The position numbers were made by a program, and so were the translations under genes. From NCBI GenBank assembly GCA_023395595.1, contig JAEWYO010000006.1:1-53462 (forward strand): a DNA stretch of 53,462 bases. Direction: 5' to 3'. The notes under the pieces are model-generated. The model was not told the DNA's origin, made no database searches, and saw nothing but the letters and a program-made list of their open reading frames with translations. The DNA comes from Bacillota bacterium (GTDB lineage: Bacteria > Bacillota > Clostridia > Christensenellales > CAG-138). Positions 9,026 to 16,644 of this stretch are shown here, piece after piece (within the stretch, counting starts at the first letter, position 1; each line of letters opens with the position of its first letter).

Positions 9026-10489
9026 TTAGCGATCCAGAATGTGCTTACCGCCGCGCTTGATCAGGGCGGAGACATCCTCCGGGTATTTGCCGTTGAAGCA
9101 GCCCGCGCAGAAGTTGCACGCCGCGCATTCCACGGTTTTGTGCAGATCTTCAATGCTCAAGTAGCTCAGCGAATCCGCGCCGATGAACTTTCTAATCTCT
9201 TCGACGGAGTGATTCGCGCCAATGAGCTGTTCATAGGAAGAGGTATCGATGCCAAAGCAGCACGGATGCATGACCGGTGGCGAGCTGATGCGCAGATGCA
9301 CCTCTTTTGCGCCGGCGGTCTTAAGCATCTCGACGATGTACTTGCTCGTCGTGCCGCGCACGATGGAATCGTCCACCAGCAGCACGCGCTTGCCGCGCAC
9401 GTTTCGCTTGAGCGCGCTGAGCTTGAGGGATACGTCCATCTCCCGCCGATCCTGCGATGGCTCGATAAACGTGCGCCCCATATAGCGATTTTTGGAGAGC
9501 GCGATGATAAACGGAAGGTTCGCCTGCCGCGCATAGCCCATCGCGGCGGGCAAGGACGAATCCGGTACGGCGGAGACCACGTCCACCTCCGCCGGGGATG
9601 AAATCGCGAGGAGTTCCCCCGCGCGTTCCCGCGCTTTGTGGACGGAGATGCCGTCGATATCGGAATCCGGTCGCGCAAAATAGACGTATTCAAAGATACA
9701 AAGCGCGGTATCCGCCGAGCGCACCGCCTGATGCGCCTTGAGCCCCGCGCGATTGATCACGATGATCTCGCCCGGGCGCACATCGCGGATGAACTCCGCG
9801 CCGATGGTGTCAAACGCGCAGGATTCCGACGCAAGCACATATGCGCCGTTGAGGCTGCCGAGCGCAAGCGGGCGCATGCCCTTGGGGTCGCGCACGCCGA
9901 TGAGCGAATCCTTGGTCATCAGCACGAGCGCATAGCTGCCCTTGAGCCGTTCCATCGCGTGCGAAATGCTTTCAAACAAACCTTTGCCGCTGTTTTTTGC
10001 GATTAAGGCCGCGATGATCTCCGAATCGATGGTGGTCTGGAAGGTCGATCCTTCCGCCTCCAGTTCCTCGCGCAGTTCCTTTGCGTTGATGATGTTGCCG
10101 TTGTGCGCCAACGCGAGGGGGCCAAGCGGAGATTCCACCACCAGCGGTTGCGCGTTGACCAGCAGGCTATCTCCCATCGTGGAATAGCGCACGTGCCCGA
10201 TGGCGAGATTTCCACCCTTGAGCGAGGCCAGCCCGTCGCAAAAGCGTCCGCTGACGAGCCCCATCGCCTTGTGGCAGTCGATCTTTCCCTTGCGCGAAAT
10301 CGCGATGCCCGCGCTTTCCTGTCCGCGGTGTTGCAACGCAAACAGGCCATAGTAGGCGGTCTCCGCCGCGTCCAACCCGCTGCCGTTGCAATAGATGCCA
10401 AACACGCCGCATTCTTCATGCATGCAGTCGTCGTCCGGCTTGAGCCGCTCATACCGCGCAGACAGATGCAAAGGCAAACGCATGCTCAT
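9026..10489 (-). CDS. purF: Amidophosphoribosyltransferase (glutamine PRPP amidotransferase)
   Basis: Commits PRPP to purine synthesis using glutamine. 487 residues. A short propeptide precedes CGVFG (Cys at ~27), the N-terminal nucleophile exposed by self-cleavage. The phosphoribosyltransferase domain contains the PRPP loop VLLVDDSIVRGTTS near residue 370. Cysteines in HPCCFGIDT and in the C-terminal ECAACNFCAGCF match the [4Fe-4S]-containing, Bacillus-type enzyme, which is oxygen-sensitive. The start overlaps the purC stop by 4 bases (ATGA). Confidence 0.97.
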   Translation of the reverse strand: MSMRLPLHLSARYERLKPDDDCMHEECGVFGIYCNGSGLDAAETAYYGLFALQHRGQESAGIAISRKGKIDCHKAMGLVSGRFCDGLASLKGGNLAIGHVRYSTMGDSLLVNAQPLVVESPLGPLALAHNGNIINAKELREELEAEGSTFQTTIDSEIIAALIAKNSGKGLFESISHAMERLKGSYALVLMTKDSLIGVRDPKGMRPLALGSLNGAYVLASESCAFDTIGAEFIRDVRPGEIIVINRAGLKAHQAVRSADTALCIFEYVYFARPDSDIDGISVHKARERAGELLAISSPAEVDVVSAVPDSSLPAAMGYARQANLPFIIALSKNRYMGRTFIEPSQDRREMDVSLKLSALKRNVRGKRVLLVDDSIVRGTTSKYIVEMLKTAGAKEVHLRISSPPVMHPCCFGIDTSSYEQLIGANHSVEEIRKFIGADSLSYLSIEDLHKTVECAACNFCAGCFNGKYPEDVSALIKRGGKHILDR

Positions 10490-11193
10490 TCTCCCATCAG
10501 GCGGCGAATGATCTCGTGATATGCCTCCTCCACGTCGCCAAGGTCTCGGCGGAAGCGGTCTTTGTCCAGCTTTTTGCCCGTTGCCTTGTCCCAGAAGCGG
10601 CAGGTATCCGGCGAAATTTCGTCCGCGAGGATCACCTTGCCGTCAAACCGGCCAAACTCCAGCTTGAAATCGATCAGCTCAATGCCTAGCTCGTCCAGAT
10701 ATGCTTTCAGAATATCATTGATCCGAAAGGAGTAGTTCTTCACCTGCTCCATCTCGTCGTCGGTTGCGATGTTCAGCGCGCAGATATAGTAGGAGTTGAT
10801 GAACGGATCGCCCAGCTCGTCGTTCTTGTAGCTGTACTCCAGAATCGGGCAGGCAAGCGTCGTGCCCTCCGCAACGCCCATCCGCTTGGAAAAACTTCCT
10901 GCGGCGCGGTTTCGAACGATCACCTCGACGGGCAAAATCTCCACGCGGCGCACTGCGGTTTCGCGATCGGACAACTGCTCGACATAATGCGTCGGGACAC
11001 CGTGGCTTTCCAGCAGACGGAAAAAGTGGTTGGAGACCTTGTTGTTGACCACGCCTTTTCCCGCGATTGTGCCTTTTTTGAGGCCGTTGAACGCCGTTGC
11101 GTCGTCCTTGTAGTCCACGATGACAATTTTCGGGTCATCGGTTGCATATACCTTTTTCGCCTTGCCCTCATAAATCTGTTCCAGCTTTTTCAT
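10486..11193 (-). CDS. purC: SAICAR synthetase
   Basis: Condenses CAIR with aspartate using ATP to give SAICAR. 235 residues from the ATG at 11193, beginning with the family motif YEGKAKKVY and with GGAG about 10 bases upstream. The same frame is open for 78 more codons upstream, but that extension overlaps purE and has no family similarity, so I rejected it. Further motifs: KGTIAGKGVVNN near 49 and EVIVRNRAAGSF near 89. It follows purE by 55 bases. Confidence 0.96.
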   Translation of the reverse strand: MKKLEQIYEGKAKKVYATDDPKIVIVDYKDDATAFNGLKKGTIAGKGVVNNKVSNHFFRLLESHGVPTHYVEQLSDRETAVRRVEILPVEVIVRNRAAGSFSKRMGVAEGTTLACPILEYSYKNDELGDPFINSYYICALNIATDDEMEQVKNYSFRINDILKAYLDELGIELIDFKLEFGRFDGKVILADEISPDTCRFWDKATGKKLDKDRFRRDLGDVEEAYHEIIRRLMGE

Positions 11194-11248
11194 CGGTTGA
11201 TCGTCTCCTTCGCCGTAGATGCAATTTTGTTTGTCTCGTTTATTCGCG

Positions 11249-11746
11249 TTAAATCTCATCCATCTCTCTTTGGAGCTGCGCATCCGCAAGAATCGATTGC
11301 TCCGCAAGCTTCTGGGTGTATTGCTTGAGCTTTGCGTTGAGGGATTCGTCCGTGAGCGCGAGAATACGCACCGCGAGCAGCGCGGCATTGGAGCCACCGT
11401 CGATGGCGACCGTTGCCACAGGCACACCTTTTGGCATCTGCGCGGTGCTCAAAAGCGCATCCAGCCCACCGAGGTCTTTCCCGCAGACGGGCACACCGAT
11501 CACCGGCAGAATGGAGTTTGCCGCCATCGCGCCCGCAAGATGCGCCGCCTTGCCCGCAAAGGCGATGATCACGCCAAAGTCATCCGCCTCCGCGCCCTTT
11601 GCAAACACGGCTGCTTCCTCCGGCGTGCGGTGCGCGGAGAGCACGCGCGCCACGGCGGAAATTCCGAACGCGGTCAGCGTTTTGAGCGCCTCTTTCGCCA
11701 GCGGTAGATCGGAAGCGCTCCCCATCACGACGGCAACTTTTTTCAT
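11249..11746 (-). CDS. purE: N5-CAIR mutase / AIR carboxylase (PurE)
   Basis: Makes CAIR in purine synthesis. 165 residues, typical PurE length. The motif VVMGSASDLPLA near residue 4 binds the ribose phosphate, and SAHRTPE near 40 carries the catalytic His. I start at 11746 because TTTGGAGGAA sits just upstream; an earlier in-frame codon at 11779 adds 11 unlikely residues. No purK is seen in this window, so either it is elsewhere or the enzyme works as a direct AIR carboxylase; sequence by eye does not separate the two classes. First biosynthetic gene of the cluster, 66 bases after gntR. Confidence 0.95.
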   Translation of the reverse strand: MKKVAVVMGSASDLPLAKEALKTLTAFGISAVARVLSAHRTPEEAAVFAKGAEADDFGVIIAFAGKAAHLAGAMAANSILPVIGVPVCGKDLGGLDALLSTAQMPKGVPVATVAIDGGSNAALLAVRILALTDESLNAKLKQYTQKLAEQSILADAQLQREMDEI

Positions 11747-11789
11747 CGTTCGTTCCTCCAAATAATAAATTGACTGCAAAACAGGAATA

Positions 11790-11810
11790 AGCCTGCTTGT
11801 TCGGCAGGCT
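11790..11810 (-). terminator. Short hairpin between gntR and purE (weak terminator or attenuator)
   Basis: AGCCTGC (11790-11796) and GCAGGCT (11804-11810) form a perfect 7-bp stem with a 7-nt loop, directly after the gntR stop. The leftward transcript continues TATTCCTGTTTTGC, which is only a poor U-run. It could partly terminate the regulator message or process it. I see no guanine or PRPP riboswitch core in this gap. Confidence 0.4.
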
Positions 11811-11812
11811 AT

Positions 11813-12538
11813 CTAGAATTTCATGCGCAGCATGGTGTGCTGAATCACGCCGCCGATGTAATATTGCGGAGAATACAACATCGGCATGCCTTCTTTATCG
11901 TAGTCCAGCTCGTCGAGATACAGAAGCGGCGTTCCCTGCGGCACGCAAAACATCTCGGCAAGCGCCGCGTCCGCAACCGCCGGACGCACCTCGGTGAGGT
12001 CCATGTGCGCTTCCAGCGCGCAATATTGCTTGAGAAACGAGAAGATCGGCTTCTGCAAATCCTGCTCGGTATAGTCTTTCTTCTTAATCAACGCGGCGGA
12101 GATATAGTCCTCGCAATAGATCGCGGGCTGACCGTCCGCACCGATGAGCCGGCAGACCTTGAGCACCGTATCACTCGGCGAGATCGCGAGATGCTTTGCC
12201 GCGATTTCTCCGGCGGGCACAAGATCATAGGAAAACGAGAGTTGTCCCGGCTCACGCCCGGAAGCTTGAATCATCTCCATGAACTCGATCTCCATGTCCA
12301 TCCGCACCGTGACCGCGAGCACATGGCGATTGATGACGGTGCCTACGCCCTGATGCCGGCTGATGAAGCCTTCGCGCTCGAGTTGCGCGAGGCTGTCGCG
12401 CAGCTGCGTCCGGCTGATGTTCAGGCGCTCCGCAAGCGTACCTTCCGGCGGAAGCTTGCCGGAGAAGCGATAGGCGCCCTCTTTCATCTCGCGCAGCAGC
12501 CTGCTGCGCACCGAGTTCATCTGCGTCTGTTCGCCCAT
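11813..12538 (-). CDS. GntR family transcriptional regulator, HutC/UTRA subfamily
   Basis: 241 residues. Residues ~8-72 are a winged helix-turn-helix (LAERLNISRTQLRDSLAQLEREGFISR, then the wing GVGTVIN). Residues ~95-235 look like a UTRA ligand-binding domain (VCRLIGADGQPAIYCEDY and the final YYIGGVIQHTMLR). I chose the ATG at 12538 because GGAGGG lies 8 bases upstream; the frame extends 22 codons further into the promoter. It has its own promoter with two operator-like palindromes at the start of transcription, so it is probably autoregulated. Only a small hairpin separates it from purE, so its transcript may run into the pur genes. The ligand is unknown. Confidence 0.85.
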   Translation of the reverse strand: MGEQTQMNSVRSRLLREMKEGAYRFSGKLPPEGTLAERLNISRTQLRDSLAQLEREGFISRHQGVGTVINRHVLAVTVRMDMEIEFMEMIQASGREPGQLSFSYDLVPAGEIAAKHLAISPSDTVLKVCRLIGADGQPAIYCEDYISAALIKKKDYTEQDLQKPIFSFLKQYCALEAHMDLTEVRPAVADAALAEMFCVPQGTPLLYLDELDYDKEGMPMLYSPQYYIGGVIQHTMLRMKF

Positions 12539-12560
12539 GCATACCCTCCGGCTTGTTCTA

Positions 12561-12586
12561 TTGGTACTACCAATTTGTATTACCAA
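12561..12586. promoter_or_regulatory. Tandem 13-bp operator sites for the GntR regulator
   Basis: TTGGTACTACCAA (12561-12573) is a perfect palindrome around one central base. It is followed at once by TTTGTATTACCAA (12574-12586), which matches it at 11 of 13 positions. Together they cover about +2 to +27 of the predicted gntR transcript, a usual position for repression. Binding by the adjacent GntR protein is inferred. Confidence 0.65.
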
Positions 12587-12594
12587 CAGAAAAG

Positions 12595-12623
12595 AGGATA
12601 GCACAGCGTACCCCGTTTGTAAA
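12595..12623 (-). promoter_or_regulatory. Promoter of gntR (possibly of the whole gntR-pur cluster)
   Basis: On the minus strand a -35 TTTACA (12618-12623) and a -10 TATCCT (12595-12600) are separated by exactly 17 bases. Transcription would start near 12588, immediately before the two operator palindromes. I found no equally good promoter in the 66-base gntR-purE gap. Confidence 0.65.
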
Positions 12624-12699
12624 GGCGATCCTGCATAATCGCTGTATATTTTTCCGGTATTGATCCTATGCTGTTTTCGGGGATGGATGATGAAAAAAA

Positions 12700-12724
12700 G
12701 ATTGCCCGAAACACTCGGGCAATC
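12700..12724 (-). terminator. Intrinsic terminator of the DegT-to-EamA operon
   Basis: GATTGCCCGA (12700-12709) and TCGGGCAATC (12715-12724) form a perfect 10-bp stem with a 5-base loop. The leftward transcript then has seven U's (A's at 12693-12699). It lies 38 bases past the transporter stop and separates this operon from gntR. Confidence 0.92.
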
Positions 12725-12761
12725 CTTTGACTGGAACCTTTTGCGGGTTTGTCAAAACCGC

Positions 12762-13676
12762 TTATGTTTCCGCAACCGCAATCTCTTTTTCCCCGCGTGA
12801 GGTGCCGAAGACGACGAGAATTACGCTCAGCACAATCGCCACACAGCCGATGAGCTTTTTTGCGTCCATCGCCTCGTGAAGGATCAGCATACCCAGAATC
12901 GTGCTGGTCACGGGTTCCATGGTGCTCAAAAGCGACGCGGCTGTTGAGCCGGAATACCGCACGCCAAGCTGAAACAGCCGCACGGCGAGCACGCTTTGCA
13001 GCGGCACCATGACCATCAGCAATGAAATCCCCTTCACCGTTGCGCCGGAGATATCCAGCGTGTTGGTCGAAAGCCCAAGTCCTCCCGCCGCGACGAGGCA
13101 GCCCAGCGAACTCCAGAACGCAAACGTCCAAACGGGAATATCGCGCAACTGCGTACGTTCCAAATAGAGAATATAGAACGCATAGCTGCAGCCCGACCCG
13201 ACCGCGAGAATCACGCCGATGATCTGCCCGTGCGCGGAAAGGTCAGTCATCAGCGCAATAGCGACAATGCTCAGCAACAGCGCCGCAAGCTTTGGCAGAT
13301 TGATTTTCTCCAGAAAGAGCACCACGCACGCGATCATGACCACCGAAGGATACACAAAATGAAGCGAGGTGGACATACCGGCGGGCAGATAAGCGTAAGA
13401 CGAGTTGAGCAGGATTGCGGTCAGCCCTTGCCCCGCGACAAACGCCATCAGCGCGTCGAACAGCAGTCTGCCCTTGAGCAGAATCGGCTGACGGTTGACC
13501 GCCGCAAGCACACCCGCAAGAACCATCGTCACGATAGAACGCAGCACAACCTGCGTGGTGGTGTTGATGCCCAACGTTACGATGGTCTTGAAGAAGATGG
13601 GCGACGTGCCGAAGATCACGGCGGAAAGCACCGAAAACAGCACACCCTTGAGCTTTATTGTGCGCGCATCGTTCAC
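12762..13676 (-). CDS. EamA/DMT family transporter
   Basis: 304 residues with about ten hydrophobic segments arranged as two EamA repeats, starting with GVLFSVLSAVIFGTSPIFFK and ending with IGCVAIVLSVILVVFG. DMT proteins move metabolites across the inner membrane, often outward. Its start overlaps the stop of the D-2-hydroxyacid dehydrogenase gene by 4 bases, so it is the last gene of the six-gene operon. By context it may export or import the small molecule handled by the operon; the substrate cannot be told. Confidence 0.85.
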   Translation of the reverse strand: MNDARTIKLKGVLFSVLSAVIFGTSPIFFKTIVTLGINTTTQVVLRSIVTMVLAGVLAAVNRQPILLKGRLLFDALMAFVAGQGLTAILLNSSYAYLPAGMSTSLHFVYPSVVMIACVVLFLEKINLPKLAALLLSIVAIALMTDLSAHGQIIGVILAVGSGCSYAFYILYLERTQLRDIPVWTFAFWSSLGCLVAAGGLGLSTNTLDISGATVKGISLLMVMVPLQSVLAVRLFQLGVRYSGSTAASLLSTMEPVTSTILGMLILHEAMDAKKLIGCVAIVLSVILVVFGTSRGEKEIAVAET

Positions 13677-14629
13677 GGATTCACCACGTTGGCCGCTGAC
13701 CCGGCTGCCCAGGCGGCAAGGTTGGACACCGCGACATCCATCAATCTCTGGCGGCTTTCCTTCGGCGCCCAGCTGATGTGCGGCGTAATGATGCAGTTCT
13801 TCGCGGTCAACAGCGGGTTATCCGCGCGAATCGGCTCCTCGCTGACCACGTCCAACCCGGCGGCAAACACCTTGCCGCTGCCCAGCGCATCGGCCAAATC
13901 CTGCTCCACAATCAAGGGGCCACGGCTGTTGTTGAGGAGGATGACCCCGTCCTTCATCTTCGCGATGGAAGCGGCGTTGACGATTCCCTTCGTCTCCGGG
14001 AACAGCGGGCAATGCAGGCTGATCACATCCGATTCTTTGAGCAGCGTGTCCAGATCGACATAGCTACCGATGGCCTTGCCCGCGTCGTTTTGATACGCGT
14101 CAAAGGCGAGCACGCGCATGCCCAGCGCCTTGGCGATCTCGCCCGTGCGCTGTCCGATGCGGCCAAAGCCGATGATGCCCATCGTCTTGCCTTCCAGCTC
14201 GATGAGCGGATAGTCCCAGAAACACCAGTCGATATTGCTGCTCCATCTGCCCGCGTGTACCGCGTCGCTGTGATGCGCCACGTGATGGCAGATTTCCAGC
14301 AGCATGGCGATTGCAAACTGTCCCACAGCAGCCGTGCCATAAGTTGGAATGTTGCAAACGGGAATGCCGCGCTTCTTTGCGGCAAGGGTATCCACGACGT
14401 TGTAGCCTGTCGCGAGCACACCGATGTATTTCACGCTTGGACAAGCCGCCAGCGTCTCCGCCGAAATCGGCGTTTTGTTGGTCAAAATCGCGTCCGCATT
14501 TCCGATACGGGAGACGATCTCCTCCTTCGGCGTGCGGTCGTATACCGTCACTTCGCCGAGGGCTTCCAACCCGCGCCAGCTCAAATCTCCGGGGTTGAGG
14601 GTAAATCCATCCAATACTACGATTTTCAT
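13673..14629 (-). CDS. D-2-hydroxyacid dehydrogenase, NAD(P)-dependent
   Basis: 318 residues, standard for the D-isomer 2-hydroxyacid dehydrogenase family (glycerate/hydroxypyruvate, phosphoglycerate and lactate dehydrogenases). The Rossmann motif is GFGRIG (154-159). The catalytic set is present: Arg236 in NNSRGPL, Glu265 in VVSEEP and His284 in TPHISWAP. The WSSNIDWCFWDYPLIELEGKT region resembles hydroxypyruvate reductase/glycerate dehydrogenase more than SerA, and there is no ACT domain. It would interconvert a 2-keto acid and a D-hydroxyacid in the cytosol. It follows the N-acetyltransferase gene by 93 bases, a gap that holds a hairpin. Confidence 0.88.
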   Translation of the reverse strand: MKIVVLDGFTLNPGDLSWRGLEALGEVTVYDRTPKEEIVSRIGNADAILTNKTPISAETLAACPSVKYIGVLATGYNVVDTLAAKKRGIPVCNIPTYGTAAVGQFAIAMLLEICHHVAHHSDAVHAGRWSSNIDWCFWDYPLIELEGKTMGIIGFGRIGQRTGEIAKALGMRVLAFDAYQNDAGKAIGSYVDLDTLLKESDVISLHCPLFPETKGIVNAASIAKMKDGVILLNNSRGPLIVEQDLADALGSGKVFAAGLDVVSEEPIRADNPLLTAKNCIITPHISWAPKESRQRLMDVAVSNLAAWAAGSAANVVNP

Positions 14630-14658
14630 ACGATTCTCTTCTCCTTATGAACGGGATG

Positions 14659-14688
14659 AACCCAAACGGGTATTTGCCCGTCTGGGTT
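14659..14688 (-). repeat. Intercistronic inverted repeat before the D-2-hydroxyacid dehydrogenase gene
   Basis: AACCCA (14659-14664) pairs with TGGGTT (14683-14688), and inside this CGGG (14667-14670) pairs with CCCG (14677-14680). No U-run follows, so it is not an obvious terminator. It may be an mRNA processing or stability element within the operon. Confidence 0.45.
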
Positions 14689-14722
14689 GTCATTGTATCC
14701 TATCTTTTTACTCCCGGCAATC

Positions 14723-15625
14723 TCACGATTTGCTGCGATCGCAGATTTCTGCCGGATCGACCACCGCCCAAATGGCGGTGTCTTCGCGGCCTGCTTCGTC
14801 GAAATAGTCCCGCGTGGCGTTCTTGCCAAACGGCAGTTCGACCGGCTCGGCGTCCTGAAAGAATATCCACTGATCGACGGGATATTTCGTGAGCACAAGT
14901 TCGATTAAATCCCGCATGCGGAAACAGCGAATGACCGCGTTCCCGATGGTCGAAATCTGCACCTTGCCCGCCTGCTCCAGCCAGAGGCCGAGTTTGTTGA
15001 AATCATATGGAAACTCGTAATAATCACCGCTCGTCGTGGGTCGCGGCTGATAGTCCATCATCATCCGCTCCTCCAGGGTGCCGTCCAGGTGGCGCAGAGT
15101 GACCTGCCGCTCGATGGTGTGGCGATCTGGCACCTGCGCGAGATATTGGCCGAAGTGATGGCTGGTGGAGTTGACATAGGTCACGCCCGCAAGCACGACC
15201 TTGGTGTCCAGCGAGAGCATCTTGCCAAACGCGCTTCTCAGGTCAAAAGCGGAGATTGCGGGATCGACATTCGTGATCAACTGAGCGTGCTTGCCGACAG
15301 CGGAGAAGCTGTGGCGATAGGCGATGCTGCGTTTCGCGCCGGGGAAATGGCGAATTGCCTCGCTGATGGCTCCCATCTCGGATTTGTCGTTGACGGGATC
15401 GATCACGGGATGTTCCTGCACCTCGTGGATGAAGCAAAATGCCGGGGCAACCAGTGTGCCTGCGTCCTTGCCCAGCGCTTCAAACAGCGCCTCGCCGATG
15501 GTCTTACCCGCGCCTTCCACAAAGCCAAACGGGCGCATCGCGGACTGGAGCAATACCGTGTCGCCGGGCTGTACGCCCACGGCACGAAAGCCGTTCAGCG
15601 CGTCTTGGTAGGTGACTGTCTTCAT
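14723..15625 (-). CDS. AAC(3)-family N-acetyltransferase
   Basis: 300 residues of the Antibiotic_NAT fold (PF02522), which acetylates an amino group with acetyl-CoA. The N-terminal GDTVLLQSAMRPFG near 20 and the segment RSIAYRHSFSAVGKHA near 120 correspond to the conserved RSxHPxxSxxAxG region of aminoglycoside 3-N-acetyltransferases. The usual HP is replaced by RH, which suggests a different substrate. The ATG at 15625 has AAGGAG 9 bases upstream; an upstream in-frame start at 15682 is less likely. Its place between an aldo-keto reductase and a hydroxyacid dehydrogenase, behind a DegT aminotransferase, argues for a metabolic role on an amino sugar or cyclitol rather than drug resistance. Confidence 0.82.
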   Translation of the reverse strand: MKTVTYQDALNGFRAVGVQPGDTVLLQSAMRPFGFVEGAGKTIGEALFEALGKDAGTLVAPAFCFIHEVQEHPVIDPVNDKSEMGAISEAIRHFPGAKRSIAYRHSFSAVGKHAQLITNVDPAISAFDLRSAFGKMLSLDTKVVLAGVTYVNSTSHHFGQYLAQVPDRHTIERQVTLRHLDGTLEERMMMDYQPRPTTSGDYYEFPYDFNKLGLWLEQAGKVQISTIGNAVIRCFRMRDLIELVLTKYPVDQWIFFQDAEPVELPFGKNATRDYFDEAGREDTAIWAVVDPAEICDRSKS

Positions 15626-15656
15626 GGCAGTTCTCCTTTGTTTCGTGTTGGGTTGG

Positions 15657-16565
15657 TCAGCCGACGGCGGCGATTGCATCATCTAGCTGCCGTTCGCTCT
15701 TCACGCCGACGATTGCGGAGACGACCGCAGGCTGCTCCAGCGTCCAGCGCAGCGCATAGGCGCTCATTGAGATGCCGCGCGACTTTGCGCCCGCTTCAAT
15801 CGCTTCCAGTTTATCATAGAGCGCTTCGTCCGGCGAGGCAAGCCACGCGGGCTTTTCTTCCGCACGGGAGCCCTTCGGGGGCTCCATGCCGCGCTGGTAT
15901 TTGCCCGTAAGCAAGCCGCCTTGATAGATTTGGTACGGAATCACCGCGATGTCCTGCGCCGCGCAGAGGGGAATGAGCTCGCTCAGCGCGTCCTGCTTGA
16001 GCATGCTCAGCGGCGGCTGGCAGACCACGGGGCGCGGCAGATGCAGCGCGTCTGCCGTCTCCAGCAGTGCGCGAAGCTGTTCGGCTGTATAGTTGCTCAC
16101 GCCATAATAGCGAATCTTGCCCGCGAAGACTGCGCTTTGCATCGCGCGGAGAATCTCCTCCACCGCCACGTTGCCGTCAAAACGGTGCAGATAATACAGA
16201 TCGATATAGTCCGTGTTCAGGCGCTTGAGGCTCGCGTCGAGCTGTTTTGCAATCGCCTTTGCGCTCGTACCCTCGTCCTCCGGCTCCGTGCCGACCTTCA
16301 TGCCGACCTTCGTGGAGACGATCACTTTTCCGCGCGCCATGCCGCGGATCGCCGCGCCGACGATCTCCTCCGCCACACCACCCGCGCTGCCCGCAACGCG
16401 GTTGTAACCTTCATACATGTTTGCGGTGTCAATGTGGTTGACCCCGCGTGAAAGCGCATATTGCGTGAGCTTCACCGCGTCGTCAAACGCGACGGGCGAG
16501 CCAAACGTCATCGTGCCCAACGTCACCGGAGAAACGGAAATTTCGGTTTTCGGAATTCGGTTCAT
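15657..16565 (-). CDS. Aldo/keto reductase
   Basis: 302 residues. The AKR tetrad is complete: Asp46 and Tyr51 in HIDTANMY, Lys86 in STKVG and His127 in YYLHRFD. Family members reduce aldehydes or ketones with NADPH in the cytosol. SNYTAEQL and the C-terminal SAIVGVKSERQLDDA carry the cofactor-binding region, as in sugar-aldehyde reductases of the YajO/Tas type. It stands 79 bases after the DapA-family gene and 31 bases before the N-acetyltransferase gene. The substrate is unknown; a product of the neighbouring lyase is a natural guess. Confidence 0.9.
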   Translation of the reverse strand: MNRIPKTEISVSPVTLGTMTFGSPVAFDDAVKLTQYALSRGVNHIDTANMYEGYNRVAGSAGGVAEEIVGAAIRGMARGKVIVSTKVGMKVGTEPEDEGTSAKAIAKQLDASLKRLNTDYIDLYYLHRFDGNVAVEEILRAMQSAVFAGKIRYYGVSNYTAEQLRALLETADALHLPRPVVCQPPLSMLKQDALSELIPLCAAQDIAVIPYQIYQGGLLTGKYQRGMEPPKGSRAEEKPAWLASPDEALYDKLEAIEAGAKSRGISMSAYALRWTLEQPAVVSAIVGVKSERQLDDAIAAVG

Positions 16566-16644
16566 GGTCTGTTTCCCTTCTTTGTCTTATTCAAACGTGC
16601 GCAGGTGCTCGACCAGCGTCTTACCTCCGCGAAAAACGCCTTTC

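Noticed and set aside
11194..11427. 78-codon N-terminal extension of purC
   Set aside because: It overlaps purE, has no similarity to PurC enzymes, and a good ribosome site sits at the shorter start.
11747..12560. Guanine or PRPP riboswitch ahead of the pur genes
   Set aside because: I looked for the purine-riboswitch three-way-junction core in the gntR leader and the gntR-purE gap and saw only a 7-bp hairpin.
14723..15625. Acquired aminoglycoside resistance gene
   Set aside because: No mobile element is nearby, the operon is metabolic, and the conserved HP motif is altered.
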